Positions 16,181 through 25,402 of a stretch of 64,000 nt of DNA are shown here, piece after piece (within the stretch, counting starts at the first letter, position 1; the number at the start of each line of letters is the position of its first letter). The stretch is from assembly GCF_014196965.1 (NCBI RefSeq), contig NZ_JACIEQ010000002.1:62001-126000 (forward strand), written 5' to 3'. The stretch is from Actibacterium naphthalenivorans (GTDB lineage Bacteria > Pseudomonadota > Alphaproteobacteria > Rhodobacterales > Rhodobacteraceae). A program made the position numbers and the translations under genes. A model generated the notes under the pieces. The model worked only from the letters and a program-made list of their open reading frames with translations. It was not told where the DNA came from and searched no databases.

Positions 16181-17266
16181 TCAGGCGGCCCTGAAGTGTT
16201 TCGACAGTTTCAGCCCCTGGCCCTGATAATTCGACGCGATCCCGGCGCCATAAAGCTGCACCGGCCGCTCGGCCATCCGTTCGTACACGAGCCGCCCCAC
16301 GATCTGCCCGTGCTCCAGCACGAAGGGCGCTTCGTGGCAGCGCACCTCCAGCACTCCGCGCGCGCCCGCGCCGCCCGCTTCGGCATGGCCGAAGCCGGGA
16401 TCGAAAAACCCCGCGTAATGCACCCGGAATTCACCCACCATCGCCAGATAGGGGGCCATTTCGGCGGCATAGTCGGGCGGGATATGCACCGCCTCGCGGC
16501 TGACCAGAATATAGAACGCGCCCGGGTCCAGGATGATGCGGCCTTCGGTGGTGCGGATCGGCTCCCAGAATTCGGCGGGATCGTAATGTCCGATCAGGTC
16601 GAGGTCGATCACCCCGGTATGCGGCTTGGCGCGATAGCCGACCAGATCACCCTCGGCCGGTTCCAGGTCGACCGAAAACCCCAACCCTTCGGAAATCACC
16701 GCCGGCCCGCCGGAGACAAGCCCGGTTTGGGCATGCAGCGCCTGCAGCTCTGCGTCGCTCAGCACCGCCTGCCCACGGCGGAACCTGATCTGGTTCAGCC
16801 GCATGCCCGGCCGCACCAGAACCGAGAAGGAGCGGGGGCAGATCTCGGCATAGAGCGGGCCGTGGTAGCCCTGCGGGATACGGTCGAATTCTTCGCCGCC
16901 ATCGGTGATCGCACGGGTCAGCAGATCCAGCCGGCCGGTCGAGCTTTTGGCATTGGCGACCGCCTGAATATCGTCGGACAGATCCAGCCGTTCCATCAGC
17001 GGCACGACATAGACGCAGCCTTTTTCCAGAACCGCCCCATTGCTCAGATCGATCCGGTGCATCTCGAACTCGGCCAGCCGCTCGGCGACGCTGCGACCGG
17101 CGCCGGCCAGGAAAGAGGCGCGCACGCGGTAGGCCACGCGGCCCAGCCGCAGGTCGAGTGATGCGGGCTGCACCTGTTCGGGCAGGATCGCGGGATCGGC
17201 CGAAAGCGCGCCCGAGGCGATCATTTCAGTGATGGATTGCGCGGGAAGAACCCCGGTGCCGCTCAT
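16181..17266 (-). CDS. dcd: Double-length dCTP deaminase
   Basis: The 361-residue protein is about twice the usual dCTP deaminase (about 190 residues) and matches the alphaproteobacterial form with two related halves. The N-terminal half has QVQPASLDLRLG and NAKSSTGRLDLLTR, the latter being a dUTPase-like substrate motif. The second half repeats a dUTPase-like core. The enzyme converts dCTP to dUTP, the precursor for dTMP synthesis. It is transcribed on the minus strand just downstream of tRNA-Pro and its likely terminator. Confidence 0.88.
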   Translation of the reverse strand: MSGTGVLPAQSITEMIASGALSADPAILPEQVQPASLDLRLGRVAYRVRASFLAGAGRSVAERLAEFEMHRIDLSNGAVLEKGCVYVVPLMERLDLSDDIQAVANAKSSTGRLDLLTRAITDGGEEFDRIPQGYHGPLYAEICPRSFSVLVRPGMRLNQIRFRRGQAVLSDAELQALHAQTGLVSGGPAVISEGLGFSVDLEPAEGDLVGYRAKPHTGVIDLDLIGHYDPAEFWEPIRTTEGRIILDPGAFYILVSREAVHIPPDYAAEMAPYLAMVGEFRVHYAGFFDPGFGHAEAGGAGARGVLEVRCHEAPFVLEHGQIVGRLVYERMAERPVQLYGAGIASNYQGQGLKLSKHFRAA

Positions 17267-17282
17267 GCGCGTTCCCCTGACA

Positions 17283-17320
17283 AATCAAACCGCCCGGCAC
17301 CGGTTCCGGCGCGGGCGGTT
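17283..17320 (-). terminator. Likely terminator of tRNA-Pro
   Basis: The arms AACCGCCCG (17288-17296) and CGGGCGGTT (17312-17320) pair perfectly over 9 bp with a 15 base loop that can itself fold. On the minus strand the stem is followed by a weakly T-rich TGATTTG. It lies 7 bases beyond the CCA end of tRNA-Pro. Confidence 0.5.
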
Positions 17321-17327
17321 GTGATGT

Positions 17328-17404
17328 TGGTCGGGCTAGCAGGACTCGAACCTGCGACCTTCCGTCCCCCAGACGGACGCGCTACCAGGCTGCGCCATAG
17401 CCCG
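17328..17404 (-). tRNA. tRNA-Pro (anticodon GGG)
   Basis: The 77 nt minus-strand sequence folds as a full cloverleaf. The acceptor arms are CGGGCTA and TAGCCCG, the D arm GCGC-AGCCTGGTA-GCGC, the anticodon arm TCCGT-CTGGGGG-ACGGA giving anticodon GGG, and the T arm GCAGG-TTCGAGT-CCTGC. Discriminator A and an encoded CCA complete the 3' end. It reads proline codons CCC/CCU. Confidence 0.93.
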
Positions 17405-17470
17405 ACGTGACGCGTTTCATAGCATGTCTGCGCGTGGGGGCAAGACGCAAAACGGCGAATTCCGATGGCT

Positions 17471-18274
17471 TTACTCACCGTCCGCCATACGCGTGCTGAG
17501 GGCGCCGAGCCGGGCCACCGCAGCCTTGACCGCAGCGCCGTGATCCGACCTCAGCCGGCGCAGGGCGGCGGCGTCTCGCAGCACGGATGTGAGGGGCAGG
17601 GTGGCCGAGGGGGTGATGGCCTCGTCGGCGGGGTCACCCTGCGGCAGATCCGTGCCAAGCGGCGCGGGCGGAGTCTCGTCTTCCGCCGCGGCCGGTGTCT
17701 TGTCGTCGGTCTCGGCCGGCGCGTCGGGCGCTGGGGCCGGCTCATCGTTCACGGGGAAGGGAAGCTCGGGCGCGTTGTCAGAGGTTTCGGCCTCTTTGGC
17801 GCGGCGCGCTTTGCGGGCGGCGCGGCCGGGGTTGACCCCGGGCGTTTCGGCGGCGTCGGGCGTGGCGTCCTCTGCCAGCGGCTCGCGGGGCGTTTCTTGC
17901 CGGGACAGCGGGATGATCATGGCGTTGGTCCGTTCCGGTTCGGTAACGTCGATCATCGGCGCTTCGGGCACGGCGGCGCTGGCCTCTATCACGTCATCAT
18001 CCAGCGCCTGCGATAATGCGGCGACATGTTTAACGCCCTGTTCGCGCAGTATTTTCTGAACGCCCCGGATCGTCAGCCCATCTTCGTGCAGCAGCTTCTT
18101 GATGCCCCCCAGAAGCAGCATGTCGGAGGGCCGGTAATACCGCCGCCCGCCCGCCCGCTTGACGGGCTTCACCTGAGTGAACCGGCTTTCCCAGAAGCGC
18201 AGGACATGGGCAGGCGTATCGAGCCAGAGCGACACCTCGCTTATCGTGCGGAAGGCGTCGCGAGACTTTTCCAT
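17471..18274 (-). CDS. MerR-family transcriptional regulator
   Basis: The 267-residue protein has an N-terminal MerR winged helix (about residues 5-75), with [22 protein letters not shown] and [16 protein letters not shown]. Recognition of an effector is not evident, since the C-terminal 150 residues are an Ala/Pro/Glu-rich low-complexity region. The ATG at 18274 was chosen over a TTG at 18307. It is the last gene of the yceD-rpmF-plsX-fabH-ihfA cluster, a fixed arrangement in Rhodobacterales, and follows ihfA by 10 bp. Its targets are unknown. Confidence 0.85.
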   Translation of the reverse strand: MEKSRDAFRTISEVSLWLDTPAHVLRFWESRFTQVKPVKRAGGRRYYRPSDMLLLGGIKKLLHEDGLTIRGVQKILREQGVKHVAALSQALDDDVIEASAAVPEAPMIDVTEPERTNAMIIPLSRQETPREPLAEDATPDAAETPGVNPGRAARKARRAKEAETSDNAPELPFPVNDEPAPAPDAPAETDDKTPAAAEDETPPAPLGTDLPQGDPADEAITPSATLPLTSVLRDAAALRRLRSDHGAAVKAAVARLGALSTRMADGE

Positions 18275-18284
18275 CACCGGGCTC

Positions 18285-18587
18285 CTAGCCCCGGTTTCCG
18301 GCGGCAACGCGATCTTTCATCAGATGCGAGGGGCGGAAGGTCAGAACCCGGCGGGGGTGAATCGGAACCTCTTCGCCCGTCTTGGGGTTGCGGCCGACGC
18401 GGGCGGCCTTTTCGCGTACGCTGAACGTGCCGAAAGACGAGATCTTGACCGACTCACCGGCAACCAGCGCGTCCGACATGTGCTGAAGCACGCTTTCCAC
18501 AAGATTCGCCGATTCGTTGCGCGACAATCCGACCTCGCGAAATACGGCTTCGCTCAAATCCATCCGCGTCAATGTCTTGCCGGTCAT
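18285..18587 (-). CDS. ihfA: Integration host factor subunit alpha
   Basis: The 100-residue protein is a member of the HU/IHF family of DNA-bending proteins. [40 protein letters not shown] and [10 protein letters not shown] are diagnostic of IHF alpha. It forms a heterodimer with IhfB and bends DNA at specific sites in replication, recombination and transcription. The ATG follows AAAGGGG. An upstream in-frame extension to 18650 has no ribosome site and is rejected. Confidence 0.95.
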   Translation of the reverse strand: MTGKTLTRMDLSEAVFREVGLSRNESANLVESVLQHMSDALVAGESVKISSFGTFSVREKAARVGRNPKTGEEVPIHPRRVLTFRPSHLMKDRVAAGNRG

Positions 18588-18680
18588 TATGTGCCCCTTT
18601 TCTGTCCCGTACAAAGGATAGGGAGAAAAAATTTTCCGAGTCAATATCAATGGCTTGCCACGCAGAGTTTGCGCGGGTCT

Positions 18681-19652
18681 TTACCAACGGATAACGACCG
18701 CCCCCCAGGCCAGGCCGCCGCCGATCGCCTCTGTCACCACAAGATCGCCCGGTTTGATCCGGCCTTCGGCCTTTCCGACCGAAAGCGCCAGGGGAATCGA
18801 GGCGGCAGAGGTGTTGCCATGGTCCTGCACGGTAACGATGACGCGCTCCATCGGCACCTGCATGCGCTGCGCGGTGGCCTTGATGATGCGCAGGTTGGCC
18901 TGATGCGGCACGATCCAGTCCACATCGGCGCCCGAAAGCCCGGCCTTGTCCAGCGCCTTGTGCGCGGTGTCGGCGAGTTTCTCCACCGCGTGGCGGAACA
19001 CTTCCTTGCCCTGCATCCGCAGGTGGCCGGTGGTCTGGGTCGAGACGCCGCCATCGACATAGAGAAGATCACGAAAACGCCCGTCGGAATTCAGGTCGGT
19101 GGCCAGAATGCCCCGGTCATCGGAGGTGCCGGCGCCTTCGGCAGCCTCGAGGATCAGCGCGCCGGCGCCGTCGCCGAACAGTACGCAGGTGCCGCGATCG
19201 GTCCAGTCCATGATGCGGCTGAAGGTCTCGGCGCCGATCACCATCACCCGGCGGGCCTGGCCAGAGATGATCATCGCATTGGCATTGCTGAGCGCGAAGA
19301 TGAAGCCCGCGCAAACCGCCTGAACGTCGAAGGCGAAGCCGCGCGTCATTCCGATCTGGTCCTGCACCATGGTGGCGGCGGAGGGAAAGGTCAGATCGGC
19401 GGTCGAGGTGGCAACGATGATCGCGTCCACGTCATCCGGCGCCAGCCCGGCGTCTTTCAGCGCGGCCTGAGCAGCCTTGGCCGCAAGCTGAGAGGTGGTT
19501 TCACCCTCGGCCGCGAAATGGCGCCGTTCGATCCCCGAGCGGCTGCGGATCCATTCATCGGACGTGTCCAGAGTGTCTTCAAACGCGCTGTTCGGCACGA
19601 TCCGTTCCGGAAGATAGTGCCCGACGCCCGCAACCACGGCCCGAATTGTCAT
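18681..19652 (-). CDS. fabH: Beta-ketoacyl-ACP synthase III
   Basis: The 323-residue FabH condenses acetyl-CoA (or another short acyl-CoA) with malonyl-ACP to start fatty acid synthesis. The catalytic triad is visible: Cys114 in AVCAGF, His251 in PHQANLR and Asn281 in DHGNTSAAS. Length is normal for the family. Its ATG overlaps the end of plsX by 4 bases, indicating translational coupling in the fatty acid/phospholipid cluster. Confidence 0.97.
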   Translation of the reverse strand: MTIRAVVAGVGHYLPERIVPNSAFEDTLDTSDEWIRSRSGIERRHFAAEGETTSQLAAKAAQAALKDAGLAPDDVDAIIVATSTADLTFPSAATMVQDQIGMTRGFAFDVQAVCAGFIFALSNANAMIISGQARRVMVIGAETFSRIMDWTDRGTCVLFGDGAGALILEAAEGAGTSDDRGILATDLNSDGRFRDLLYVDGGVSTQTTGHLRMQGKEVFRHAVEKLADTAHKALDKAGLSGADVDWIVPHQANLRIIKATAQRMQVPMERVIVTVQDHGNTSAASIPLALSVGKAEGRIKPGDLVVTEAIGGGLAWGAVVIRW

Positions 19653-20755
19653 TTTATATTACCGCTCTTGGCCTCGATCTTCCGGCCATCTTGAAGGGGG
19701 GAGGTCGCCGATGCAACCCGTGCCGCCAGCCTTTCGGAAAAACCTGACTGAGACAGTTGGAAGGCCAGTTTCACGGCTGCGGAAATGCCTGTCGCATCGG
19801 CCGATCCGTGGGATTTGACCACGGTTCCGTTCAGCCCCAGAAACACCCCGCCATTGACCTGGCGCGGGTCGATCCGCTTGGACAGGCGGCGCATCGAGGT
19901 ATAGGCCAGCATCGCCGCGACGCGCGACAGCGGCGAGAATTTGAAGGCTTCCTTCAGCAGCTCGCTGATCAGCTTGGCGATGCCCTCGGCCGTTTTCAGG
20001 GCGACGTTGCCGGTAAAGCCATCGCTCACGATGACATCCACCTTGTCGGACGGTATGTCACCGCCTTCGACGAAGCCCACGAACTCGAAATCATTGGCAG
20101 GGGCGGCAACCGCGATCAGATCATGCGCGGCTTTCAGTTCGGCCCGGCCCTTGTGCTCTTCGGTGCCGACATTCAGCAGGCCGATGCGCGGGCGGGGCAG
20201 GTCCAGCCCGTTGCGGGCGTAGGAGGCGCCCATCAGGGCGAATTGCAGCAGGTCATGCTCATCGGCGCGGATGTCGGCGCCGACGTCCAGCATCACGTTG
20301 AACCCGCCGGGGTTGCGCGACGGCCAGAGGCAGGCGATGGCCGGCCGGTTGATGCCCGGCAGCTTGCGCAGGCGCACCATCGACAGCGCCATCAGCGCAC
20401 CGGTATTTCCGCAGGAGACACAGACGGTGGCCTCGCCGTTGCGTACGCTTTCGATGGCCGACCACATGGAGGTGCCCTTGCCGTGCCGCATGACATGCGA
20501 AGGCTTTGCGTCCATCGTCACCACGCCTTCGGCATGGCGCAGCTCGCACCTGTCGGTCAGGATCTTGCGCTTGGCCACGAGCCGTTCCAGCACGTCTTGC
20601 GGCCCGTGCAGGATGAAGCGGATATCAGGGTTCTTGGCGGCCGAACGGGCTATGCCGGCGACAACCGCCGCCGGCCCCCGGTCACCCCCCATCGCGTCCA
20701 CCGATATCACGGTGCGTGGGGGGGTCGGTATTGCCAGGTCTGTTTTTGAAGCCAT
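19649..20755 (-). CDS. plsX: Phosphate acyltransferase PlsX
   Basis: The 368-residue enzyme makes acyl-phosphate from acyl-ACP for phosphatidic acid synthesis. Motifs ISVDAMGGDRGP, RHGKGTSMWSAIESV, SCGNTGALMALS and VSDGFTGNVALKT are diagnostic. It lies between rpmF and fabH on the minus strand and overlaps fabH. The C-terminal 20 residues (KIEAKSGNIK) are outside the conserved core. Confidence 0.96.
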   Translation of the reverse strand: MASKTDLAIPTPPRTVISVDAMGGDRGPAAVVAGIARSAAKNPDIRFILHGPQDVLERLVAKRKILTDRCELRHAEGVVTMDAKPSHVMRHGKGTSMWSAIESVRNGEATVCVSCGNTGALMALSMVRLRKLPGINRPAIACLWPSRNPGGFNVMLDVGADIRADEHDLLQFALMGASYARNGLDLPRPRIGLLNVGTEEHKGRAELKAAHDLIAVAAPANDFEFVGFVEGGDIPSDKVDVIVSDGFTGNVALKTAEGIAKLISELLKEAFKFSPLSRVAAMLAYTSMRRLSKRIDPRQVNGGVFLGLNGTVVKSHGSADATGISAAVKLAFQLSQSGFSERLAARVASATSPLQDGRKIEAKSGNIK

Positions 20756-20785
20756 GATAAGGCGCGCAGCCCCTTCCGGGACCGA

Positions 20786-20992
20786 TTACGCCGCGTCTTC
20801 GTCCAGATCGATGGTATCCGCCTGGGCGACGACCTCACGGTCGGCATAGTGGCCGCAGGCGACGCAGACGTGATGCGGGCGCTTCAGCTCGCCGCAGTTG
20901 GAGCATTCGGCGGGGTTGCCGGGAACCAGCGCATCGTGCGAGCGACGGTTGCCACGGCGCGACCGCGTGATCTTATTCTGAGGGACAGCCAT
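20786..20992 (-). CDS. rpmF: 50S ribosomal protein L32
   Basis: The 68-residue protein starts [20 protein letters not shown] and has two CxxC pairs (CSNC and CVAC), so it is the zinc-binding form of L32. It lies between yceD and plsX, the conserved order. A C-terminal acidic tail IDLDEDAA is an addition relative to E. coli L32. Confidence 0.97.
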   Translation of the reverse strand: MAVPQNKITRSRRGNRRSHDALVPGNPAECSNCGELKRPHHVCVACGHYADREVVAQADTIDLDEDAA

Positions 20993-21146
20993 GTCTCAAC
21001 CTCGGTGTTTGCGGGGCATGCGCCCATGAATTTCAAGGGAATGAGCGACCTTTGCACCAGCCTGGCGCGCCGTCCTACCCAACCTGTAAACGAGGCCGGG
21101 AACATACTCGGATTCGATCCCGGCGCAAGCCTTTTCTGTGGCTTTC

Positions 21147-21689
21147 TTACTCTTCTTCCAGACGTTTTTTCAAGTCCGCCAATCCGGAAAAAGGTTTCAG
21201 CGCCTCATCGCGCAACGGCGCCTTGCCGGGTTCGGTGAAAACGGCCTCGCCGAGTTCGGCATCCGCGGCGCGCGGAAACAGCGGCAGCGCCAGTGCCAGC
21301 GCCTCTTCCATCACCTGGGCCAGATCCAGCGTTTCGGGCAGTTTCTCGATGCTGTCATCCTCGGGCATCTCGGCCTCGTCGGCGGCAGGCAACTCGGGCA
21401 TCCGCGCCAGATAGGTGCGGTGGACCGGCTCGTCGATGCGGGTTGTCACGGGTGCCAGGGTCACGACGCAGGGCTGCACCACGGTGGCGCCCAGCCGCGC
21501 CTCCAGCCGCCAGTCCGAGCGGCCCTGGGGCACGAGCGTGCCGGTGAAGCTGAGCTTTCGCAGCGCGAGCAGGTCCTGCCGGGCCGCGATCTCGGTCAGC
21601 GCGTCGGCCCCGGGGCGCAGCGCGAAGGTGTGGGGCTTTCCGGCAGCCAGGGCCGCGAGCCTGATGAGGGTTTGCGAGCGGTCGTCCAT
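21147..21689 (-). CDS. yceD: YceD/DUF177 family protein
   Basis: The 180-residue protein belongs to the DUF177 family found next to rpmF. In its middle it has FTGTLVPQGRSDWRLEARL and VVQPCVVTLAPV, then an acidic stretch, and it ends KPFSGLADLKKRLEEE, a typical tail. Plant and bacterial members have been linked to 23S rRNA processing or accumulation. The ATG at 21689 follows GGAG by 6 bases; an ATG at 21701 is possible. Confidence 0.88.
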   Translation of the reverse strand: MDDRSQTLIRLAALAAGKPHTFALRPGADALTEIAARQDLLALRKLSFTGTLVPQGRSDWRLEARLGATVVQPCVVTLAPVTTRIDEPVHRTYLARMPELPAADEAEMPEDDSIEKLPETLDLAQVMEEALALALPLFPRAADAELGEAVFTEPGKAPLRDEALKPFSGLADLKKRLEEE

Positions 21690-21789
21690 TGCACGCTCCA
21701 TTCTTGAACAGATGCCAATCCTTCTGTAAGCGGATACGAAGCGCAACGCGGCGTGGCAAGAGGTAGGCATGCGAAAGACCGGGGGGATC

Positions 21790-22242
21790 ATGAAACTTGC
21801 GATCGTTGCAGGGCTGGCACTGGGCCTTTCCGCCTGTACGCCGATCTACCGCAACCATGGCTATGCGCCGTCCGAGACGGAACTGGGCGAGGTCGTCGTG
21901 GGAATCGACACGCGCGATACCGTGCAGGATGTGATCGGGCCGCCCTCGGCCTCGGGCGTGATCCGCGAAGACGCGTGGTATTACGTCGCAAGCCGGTGGC
22001 AGACGCGGGGCATGTACGCGCCCGAGGTTCTGAACCGAGAGCTTGTGGCGATCTCGTTCGATGACGCGGGAACCGTGCGCAACATCGAGCGCTACGGCCT
22101 GGAGCATGGCCGCGTGGTTGCCCTGAACCGCCGCGTGACCGATGACAACATCAAGGGTGTCTCGTTCATCGGGCAGCTTCTGGGCAACATCGGTAACGTC
22201 ACGGCGGATCAGTTGCTCGGCCAGGGCCCCAACGGCAACTAA
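21790..22242 (+). CDS. bamE: Outer-membrane assembly lipoprotein BamE
   Basis: The 150-residue lipoprotein has a signal peptide ending in the lipobox LSAC (Cys at about 15), and a SmpA/OmlA fold beginning with [11 protein letters not shown]. BamE is an accessory subunit of the BAM complex that inserts beta-barrel proteins into the outer membrane. The start at MKLAIVAG was chosen because the signal peptide begins there. The last 4 bases overlap the stop of the convergent msrB gene. Confidence 0.88.
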   Translation: MKLAIVAGLALGLSACTPIYRNHGYAPSETELGEVVVGIDTRDTVQDVIGPPSASGVIREDAWYYVASRWQTRGMYAPEVLNRELVAISFDDAGTVRNIERYGLEHGRVVALNRRVTDDNIKGVSFIGQLLGNIGNVTADQLLGQGPNGN

Positions 22243-22634
22243 TCCTGCGGCTGAAACTCCAGCGCCACACCGTTGATGCAATAGCGCAGGCCGGTGGGCG
22301 CGGGACCGTCGGGAAACACGTGGCCCAGATGCGCATCGCAGCGCGCGCAATGCACCTCGATCCGGCGCATGAACCAGCTGTTATCCTGCTTTTCGCCGAC
22401 CGGCGCCCCCTCGGCCGGGGCATAGAAGCTGGGCCAGCCGGTGCCGCTGTCGAATTTCGTCGCCTGATCGAACAGCGGCGCGCCGCAGCACACACAGCGG
22501 TACAGGCCAGGGGCCTTGGGGAAATCGTCATGGGTAAAGGCGCGTTCGGTGCCGTGTTTGCGCGTGACCTTATAGGCCAGCGGTGACAGTTGCGCGCGCC
22601 ACTCATCGTCGGGTTTTTCGATCTTGTCACTCAT
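22239..22634 (-). CDS. msrB: Peptide-methionine (R)-S-oxide reductase
   Basis: The 131-residue MsrB repairs oxidised methionine (R-epimer) in proteins. It has zinc-binding CVCC and CARC pairs, GTGWPSF, and the resolving/catalytic [11 protein letters not shown] with the active cysteine near the C-terminus. AAGGAG sits before the ATG. No selenocysteine codon is present; the catalytic position is an ordinary Cys. Confidence 0.95.
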   Translation of the reverse strand: MSDKIEKPDDEWRAQLSPLAYKVTRKHGTERAFTHDDFPKAPGLYRCVCCGAPLFDQATKFDSGTGWPSFYAPAEGAPVGEKQDNSWFMRRIEVHCARCDAHLGHVFPDGPAPTGLRYCINGVALEFQPQD

Positions 22635-22745
22635 CCGGAGGTCTCCTTTGTCAAGCAAGTGTCACATCTTGTGTGATACAGCGCTGCAAACCATATCTAG
22701 GCTTGCCGGCACATGCTTGCCAGTGGATTGAGGAGCTCAAGCGCG

Positions 22746-23483
22746 ATGTTGTCACTTCGCAAGGGACGTTATGTTGCCCGGCTTGCCAGCGGACCGGCCG
22801 ATATCCACGCCGCGCAGGCGTTGCGAACGCTGACCTTTCGCGGCGCGGGCGGGGTGCCGGATGTCGATGCTTTCGACGATCTGTGCCAGCACGTGCTCGT
22901 GGAAGAGGCCAAAAGCGGCACGCTGGTGTGCTGTTTCCGCCTGCTGCCGCTGCGCGGCGGCGCCGAGATCGGGCAAAGCTATTCGGCGCAGTATTACGAG
23001 CTTTCCGGCCTGGAGGACTTCACGGGCCCGATGGTGGAAATGGGCCGGTTCTGCATCCACCCCGATTGGAAAGACGCCGACATCCTGCGCGTCGCCTGGG
23101 GCGCGATGACCCGATTCGTGGATGACGAGAATGTGGAACTTCTGTTCGGCTGTTCGTCTTTCCGGGGCACCGAGGCCGAGGATTACATGGATGCTTTCGC
23201 CCTGCTGAAGGATCGGCATCTGGCGCCCAAGCGGTTTTTGCCGCGGATCAAGGCGCCGAACGTCTTCCGCTTCGCCCAGAAGCTGCGGCGCAAGAAGCCG
23301 GATGCCAAACGCGCGCAGCTGGGGATGCCGCCATTGCTGCGGACCTATCTGCTGATGGGTGGCTGGGTGTCGGATCACGCCGTGGTCGACCGGGATCTGA
23401 ACACGCTGCATGTGTTCACCGGGCTGGAGATCAAGGCGATCCCGCCCGCCCGCAAGCGCCTGTTGCGCGGCGTGGCGGGGTAG
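22746..23483 (+). CDS. olsB: L-ornithine N-alpha-acyltransferase
   Basis: The 245-residue protein is an OlsB-type GNAT-fold acyltransferase. In that family, 3-hydroxyacyl-ACP is transferred to ornithine to give lyso-ornithine lipid, a phosphorus-free membrane lipid. RYVARLAS, FDDLCQHVLVEE, GQSYSAQYYELSGL, EMGRFCIHPDW and FGCSSFRGTE are family-typical segments. The second enzyme OlsA is not encoded next to it, unlike in some relatives. The ATG at 22746 matches the family N-terminus better than that at 22713. Confidence 0.82.
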   Translation: MLSLRKGRYVARLASGPADIHAAQALRTLTFRGAGGVPDVDAFDDLCQHVLVEEAKSGTLVCCFRLLPLRGGAEIGQSYSAQYYELSGLEDFTGPMVEMGRFCIHPDWKDADILRVAWGAMTRFVDDENVELLFGCSSFRGTEAEDYMDAFALLKDRHLAPKRFLPRIKAPNVFRFAQKLRRKKPDAKRAQLGMPPLLRTYLLMGGWVSDHAVVDRDLNTLHVFTGLEIKAIPPARKRLLRGVAG

Positions 23484-23587
23484 GCGGGGGTACATCGAAA
23501 CCTTGCGGCCCGAAAAACCTTCGCAATAATTTTCCGCCCTTCGCGCACCCCGTTGACGGCGGCACCCGCGGGATATAGCTCGCCCCT

Positions 23588-25399
23588 ATGGCACGTGCTC
23601 CTCTTCTTCAGCTTTCGAATATTTCGCTGACCTTCGGCGGCGACCCGGTGTTTTCCGGGCTCGACCTTGTGGTGCAGCCCGGCGACCGTGTGGCGCTGGT
23701 CGGGCGCAACGGCTCGGGCAAGTCCACCCTGATGAAGGTGATGGCCGGCCTTGTCGAGCCCGACAGCGGCATGCGCGTCGTTTCTCCGGGCGTGTCGGTG
23801 GGCTATATGGAGCAGGAGCCCGATCTTTCGGGCTTTGCCACGCTGGGCGATTTCGCCGCCTCCGCGCTTGATGTGGGCGAGGAATACCGGGTGGCGATGG
23901 TGGCAGACGGGCTGAAATTCGATCCCGAGCGCCCGGTCGAAACCGCCTCGGGCGGAGAGCGGCGCCGGGCGGCGCTGGCCAAGCTTCTGGCCGAGGCGCC
24001 GGAACTGATGCTGTTGGACGAGCCCACCAACCACCTGGATATCGAGGCCATCGCCTGGCTGGAGCGCGAGCTGTCGGAGACGCGCACGGCCTTCGTTCTG
24101 ATCAGCCACGACCGCGCCTTCCTGCGCGCGCTGACCCGCGCGACCCTGTGGATCGACCGGGGCGCGGTACGGCGGCAGGAAAAGGGCTTTGACGCGTTCG
24201 AGGCCTGGCGCGACAAGATCTGGGAAGAAGAGGACGAGGCGCGCCACAAGCTCGACCGCAAGATCAAGGCCGAGGCCCGCTGGGCGGTCGAAGGCATCAG
24301 CGCGCGGCGCAAGCGCAACCAGGGCCGGGTGCGGGCGCTGGGGGATCTGCGCGCCGAGCGCGCGTCGATGATCCGCCGTCAGGGCACCGCCGACATGGCG
24401 CTGGAGGCGGGCCAGAAATCGGGCAAGCGGGTGATCGAGGCGCGGGGCATTTCCAAGGCGTTCGGCGACAGGGTGATCCTGCGTGATTTCTCGCTTCGGG
24501 TGCTGCGCGGCGACAGGGTGGCCTTCGTCGGCCCCAATGGCGCGGGCAAGACCACGCTGCTGAAAATGCTGACGGGCGAGATCGCGCCGGACACCGGCGA
24601 GGTGGTGCTGGGCACCAATCTGCAGATGGCGGTGTTCGATCAGAACCGGGCCCGGCTTGACCCCAAGCTCAGCCTTTGGGAAAGCCTGACCGGCGACCCG
24701 GGGATGCGCGTTTCGGGCAAGGCCGATCAGGTGCTGGTGCGCGGGCAGCCGCGCCATGTGGTCGGCTATCTGAAGGATTTCCTGTTTGACGAACGTCAGG
24801 CGCGGGCGCCCGTGTCCAGCCTGTCGGGGGGCGAAAAGGCGCGGCTGTTGCTGGCCAAGATCATGGCACAGGAAAGCAACCTTCTGGTGCTCGACGAACC
24901 GACCAACGATCTGGATGTGGAAACGCTCGATCTGTTGCAGGAGCTTCTGGACGATTACGACGGCACCGTGCTTCTGGTCAGCCACGACCGGGATTTCCTC
25001 GACCGTGTGGCCGGCACCACCATCGCCATGGAGGGTGACGGCTATGCCACCGTCTATGCCGGCGGCTGGAGCGACTATCGCGCGCAGCGCCAGGATCGCG
25101 CGGCACCGGAGCCTGCCGCGAAAAAGGACGGCGCCACGCCGAAGGCCCAGCCGGGCGTGAAACCGGGGGCAGAGGGGCTGTCTTTCACGGAAAAACACCG
25201 GCTTGAGCAGTTGCCCGACGTGATCGCGCGGCTGGAGGCCGAGATCGCCAAGCTCGAGGTGTTTCTTTCGGCACCCGATCTCTTCACCGCCGAGCCGGTG
25301 AAGTTCCGCAAGGCGACGGAGGCGCTGGTCGAACGTCAGGCCGTCCTTGCCGCCGCGGAAGAGGAATGGCTGTCGCTCGAGGAACGGGCCGCGGGGTGA
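23588..25399 (+). CDS. uup: ABC-F family ATPase (Uup-like)
   Basis: The 603-residue protein has two ABC ATPase domains without membrane segments. Walker A motifs are GRNGSGKS (about 39-46) and GPNGAGKT (about 315), signatures ASGGERRRA and LSGGEKARL, with DEPTN Walker B ends in both. The linker is basic and helical, and a C-terminal coiled-coil-like region (about 530-603) resembles the Uup DNA-binding tail. ABC-F proteins act on ribosomes or on DNA structures; Uup is the best match, the exact role is inference. Confidence 0.88.
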   Translation: MARAPLLQLSNISLTFGGDPVFSGLDLVVQPGDRVALVGRNGSGKSTLMKVMAGLVEPDSGMRVVSPGVSVGYMEQEPDLSGFATLGDFAASALDVGEEYRVAMVADGLKFDPERPVETASGGERRRAALAKLLAEAPELMLLDEPTNHLDIEAIAWLERELSETRTAFVLISHDRAFLRALTRATLWIDRGAVRRQEKGFDAFEAWRDKIWEEEDEARHKLDRKIKAEARWAVEGISARRKRNQGRVRALGDLRAERASMIRRQGTADMALEAGQKSGKRVIEARGISKAFGDRVILRDFSLRVLRGDRVAFVGPNGAGKTTLLKMLTGEIAPDTGEVVLGTNLQMAVFDQNRARLDPKLSLWESLTGDPGMRVSGKADQVLVRGQPRHVVGYLKDFLFDERQARAPVSSLSGGEKARLLLAKIMAQESNLLVLDEPTNDLDVETLDLLQELLDDYDGTVLLVSHDRDFLDRVAGTTIAMEGDGYATVYAGGWSDYRAQRQDRAAPEPAAKKDGATPKAQPGVKPGAEGLSFTEKHRLEQLPDVIARLEAEIAKLEVFLSAPDLFTAEPVKFRKATEALVERQAVLAAAEEEWLSLEERAAG

Positions 25400-25402
25400 G
25401 CG

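Noticed and set aside
18177-19694. 505-codon plus-strand open frame antisense to ihfA and fabH
   Set aside because: fabH and ihfA are certain; this frame is a shadow.
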